From Planctomycetota bacterium (GTDB lineage Bacteria > Planctomycetota > SZUA-567 > H5-PLA8): 64,000 bases of DNA. Below are positions 62,619 through 64,000 of this stretch, piece after piece. Within the stretch, counting starts at the first letter, position 1, and every line of letters starts with the position of its first letter. The notes beneath the pieces were generated by a model. It worked only from the letters and a program-made list of their open reading frames with translations. It was not told where the DNA came from and ran no database searches. Where the stretch lies: contig JABTUM010000001.1 in the NCBI GenBank assembly GCA_015075375.1, positions 739,201-803,200 on the forward strand, written 5' to 3'. A program made the position numbers and the translations under genes.

Positions 62619-62726
62619 TCCACGCTTGGTAAGATGGTTTCGAGAATCGGCTTACGCGAGGGCGCAGAGGATGCGCCTGGCGCCGCGAACCGGAATCGTA
62701 CTCCAAGCAGCCCACGCGAGCCCGCC

Positions 62727-63929
62727 ATGAGATGGACTTTACTGCATAGTTACCTGTTGTGGCGCTCCAGCGTCCCGCCGGACGCTGCGACGCTGGCCAA
62801 GCGGCGCCTTACCATTTCGGCTTCGCTCTTGCCGGCGCTTCTCGTGGGCCTCTTCTTCTACGGCTGGTATGCGGGACTGGTGGTGCTGGCTGCGGTGCTG
62901 GGCGCGCTGGCCACCGATCTGATCACGCATCGCTTCAACGGGCGCTTCATCCTTAATAATCCGTACGGAACCGAAGACGGGTTGTGGCTGGCGACGGGCC
63001 TGATCGTCGGCCTGTTGTTCCCTCCGGCCTTCCCGCTGTGGTGCGCGTTCCTGGGCGGAGTGATCGCGATCCTGGCCGGCAAGCATTGGCTCTCGGTGGA
63101 CGGGATGCCGCTCCTGCAGCCGGCGGCGGTGGCGCTGCTGGCGCTGCACGCGTTATCGTTCGCGCTGCCGATGCACCCGTCGGACGCCGGCAAGCCGGCG
63201 TGGCCCGTTCTGGTCCGCCAGATCACCAAACCCGCCGAAGGCGAAGCGCCGGCCGGGCGGCACTTACGCGACTTCTTTGGCGGGGATATCCGCAATGCCC
63301 TGAGTAAAGAGGCGTACAACGAGCAGCTCTTTACGCACAATCGCCAGCCGTTCGTAGACGAAGCCCAAACCGTCCCGGCCGAAGCGATCTACGGCCCGCG
63401 TCCGCTCGACCTAGTGCAGTTGCATTCGGACAAGGATATCGAAGAGGTCAAAGGGGAGTTCTACTACGATCGCTGGAGTCTGCTGCTGGGCGGCGTGCCG
63501 GGATCCATCGGCGGCGGCCAGGGGCTCGCGCTGCTGTGCGGCATCCTGCTGCTGGTTTTCAGCGGAACCGTTTCCTGGATCCTACCGTTGTGCGCACTGG
63601 CCACCTTGGGCCTGACACTCAAGATTTTCGGTTCGCCGAACGTAACGTACCATCTATTCAGCGGCTGCACGCTGCTGGGCTTTTTCTATCTGGCCGCCAG
63701 CCCCACGACCTGTCCGCGCTCGAAGCGCGGGATGATCCTGGCGGGAATCGCCGTGGGTCTGCTGGAAGCGCTCCTGCGCCAGCTCACGCCGCTGGCCGAA
63801 GCGACGTTCCTCAGCGCCATCGCCATCCAGGGGATCTCGATCCTCTTCGATCAGTACCTCGCCCCGCCGAAGGAGATTCCGGCGCGGAGCGATTCCGGAT
63901 TCGGGCTGCCCACCGTCCGCTTCCGCTGA
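62727..63929 (+). CDS. RnfD/NqrB-like integral membrane protein
   Basis: The protein has 400 residues from the ATG at 62727. RnfD is the membrane subunit of the Rnf electron-transport/ion-pumping complex. Matching parts are 'EDGLWLATGLIVGLLFPPAF', 'GGVPGSIGGGQGLALLCGIL', 'FFYLAASPTTCPRSKRG' and 'LLEALLRQLTPLAEATFLSA'. I cannot find the S-G-A-T type motif that holds covalent FMN. A hydrophilic insertion (about 185-245) is also unusual. No rnfC, rnfG or rnfE lies next to it in the window. Confidence 0.8.
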   Translation: MRWTLLHSYLLWRSSVPPDAATLAKRRLTISASLLPALLVGLFFYGWYAGLVVLAAVLGALATDLITHRFNGRFILNNPYGTEDGLWLATGLIVGLLFPPAFPLWCAFLGGVIAILAGKHWLSVDGMPLLQPAAVALLALHALSFALPMHPSDAGKPAWPVLVRQITKPAEGEAPAGRHLRDFFGGDIRNALSKEAYNEQLFTHNRQPFVDEAQTVPAEAIYGPRPLDLVQLHSDKDIEEVKGEFYYDRWSLLLGGVPGSIGGGQGLALLCGILLLVFSGTVSWILPLCALATLGLTLKIFGSPNVTYHLFSGCTLLGFFYLAASPTTCPRSKRGMILAGIAVGLLEALLRQLTPLAEATFLSAIAIQGISILFDQYLAPPKEIPARSDSGFGLPTVRFR

Positions 63930-63941
63930 TATCCGGTTGGA

Positions 63942-64000
63942 CTACCGATCTTTCCGTGCATCCGGGTTGTAGACGGTGAAGCGAAAGACGTGGTACTGCC
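63942..64000 (-). CDS. 3' end of a gene cut by the right edge
   Basis: On the minus strand a frame runs from the edge to a TAG at 63944-63942. Its last residues, 'QYHVFRFTVYNPDARKDR', look like a real protein C-terminus. It is convergent with the RnfD-like gene, 12 bases apart. Nothing more can be said. Confidence 0.4.
   Translation of the reverse strand, partial: QYHVFRFTVYNPDARKDR

Noticed and set aside
1..64000. tRNA, rRNA or insertion-sequence genes.
   Set aside because: Intergenic gaps are short, and reading them showed no cloverleaf-like TΨC/anticodon patterns, transposase motifs or terminal inverted repeats. A tRNAscan or Infernal run would be decisive.

Overview
The window is a G+C-rich, densely coded bacterial chromosome segment. 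I see about 47 protein genes, no rRNA or tRNA, no CRISPR array and no insertion sequence. The best guess is a member of the PVC/Planctomycetota-like lineages. The reasons are a Ser/Thr kinase paired with an FHA-sigma54 activator, two secretin-like proteins with TPR domains, TMTC-like glycosyltransferases, a sugar-oxidoreductase/AraC/FAD-oxidoreductase cluster, and a small 'WYQFRLTTL' protein of a kind common in planctomycetes. This assignment is inference from gene content; no rRNA is present to test it.

Layout. (1) 1-19998, all on the minus strand: an envelope cluster. In transcription order it runs: a secretin-like lipoprotein, a second secretin-like protein, a giant periplasmic repeat protein (about 1,390 aa), a smaller repeat protein, one ExbB/TolQ and two ExbD/TolR proton-channel subunits, an FHA-GAF-AAA+ sigma54 activator, a membrane Ser/Thr kinase, and a GH42-like glycoside hydrolase that runs off the left edge. 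Terminator-like hairpins split it into several units. (2) 20682-27902, plus strand: translation and housekeeping genes (ffh, M42 peptidase, rpsP-trmD-rplS without rimM, an FtsX-like permease, galE). (3) 27961-37040: a FG-GAP protein, a YHS-domain protein and a carbohydrate/oxidoreductase group (SMP-30 lactonase, Gfo/Idh/MocA dehydrogenase, TIM-barrel isomerase, AraC regulator, FAD oxidoreductase, aldo/keto reductase). (4) 37091-46524: an MtfA-like peptidase with a coupled membrane protein, then purL - DinB-like - purQ, two membrane proteins and tyrA. (5) 46737-56218: a phosphoesterase, two tandem TMTC-like GT-C proteins, and facing them two tandem paralogous giant membrane proteins. (6) 56526-64000: aspS with an unusual leader, an AT-richer small gene, an NDH-2 dehydrogenase, a zinc-ribbon/coiled-coil membrane pair, a SGNH-like lipid- or sugar-processing candidate and an orphan RnfD-like protein.

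How the parts may work together. In region 1, ExbB plus two ExbDs could couple the proton gradient to an outer-membrane secretin through periplasmic TPR scaffolds. The kinase and FHA activator are a natural phospho-signalling pair to control it. One TolQ with two TolR homologues and large TPR partners recalls the Agl/Glt motor of Myxococcus, but with secretins added. This is the best candidate here for an undescribed system. The aspS leader (a 23-codon ORF with clustered Asp/Asn codons, bracketed by a perfect 12-bp inverted repeat) and the apparently leaderless purL transcript are the most interesting regulatory signals.
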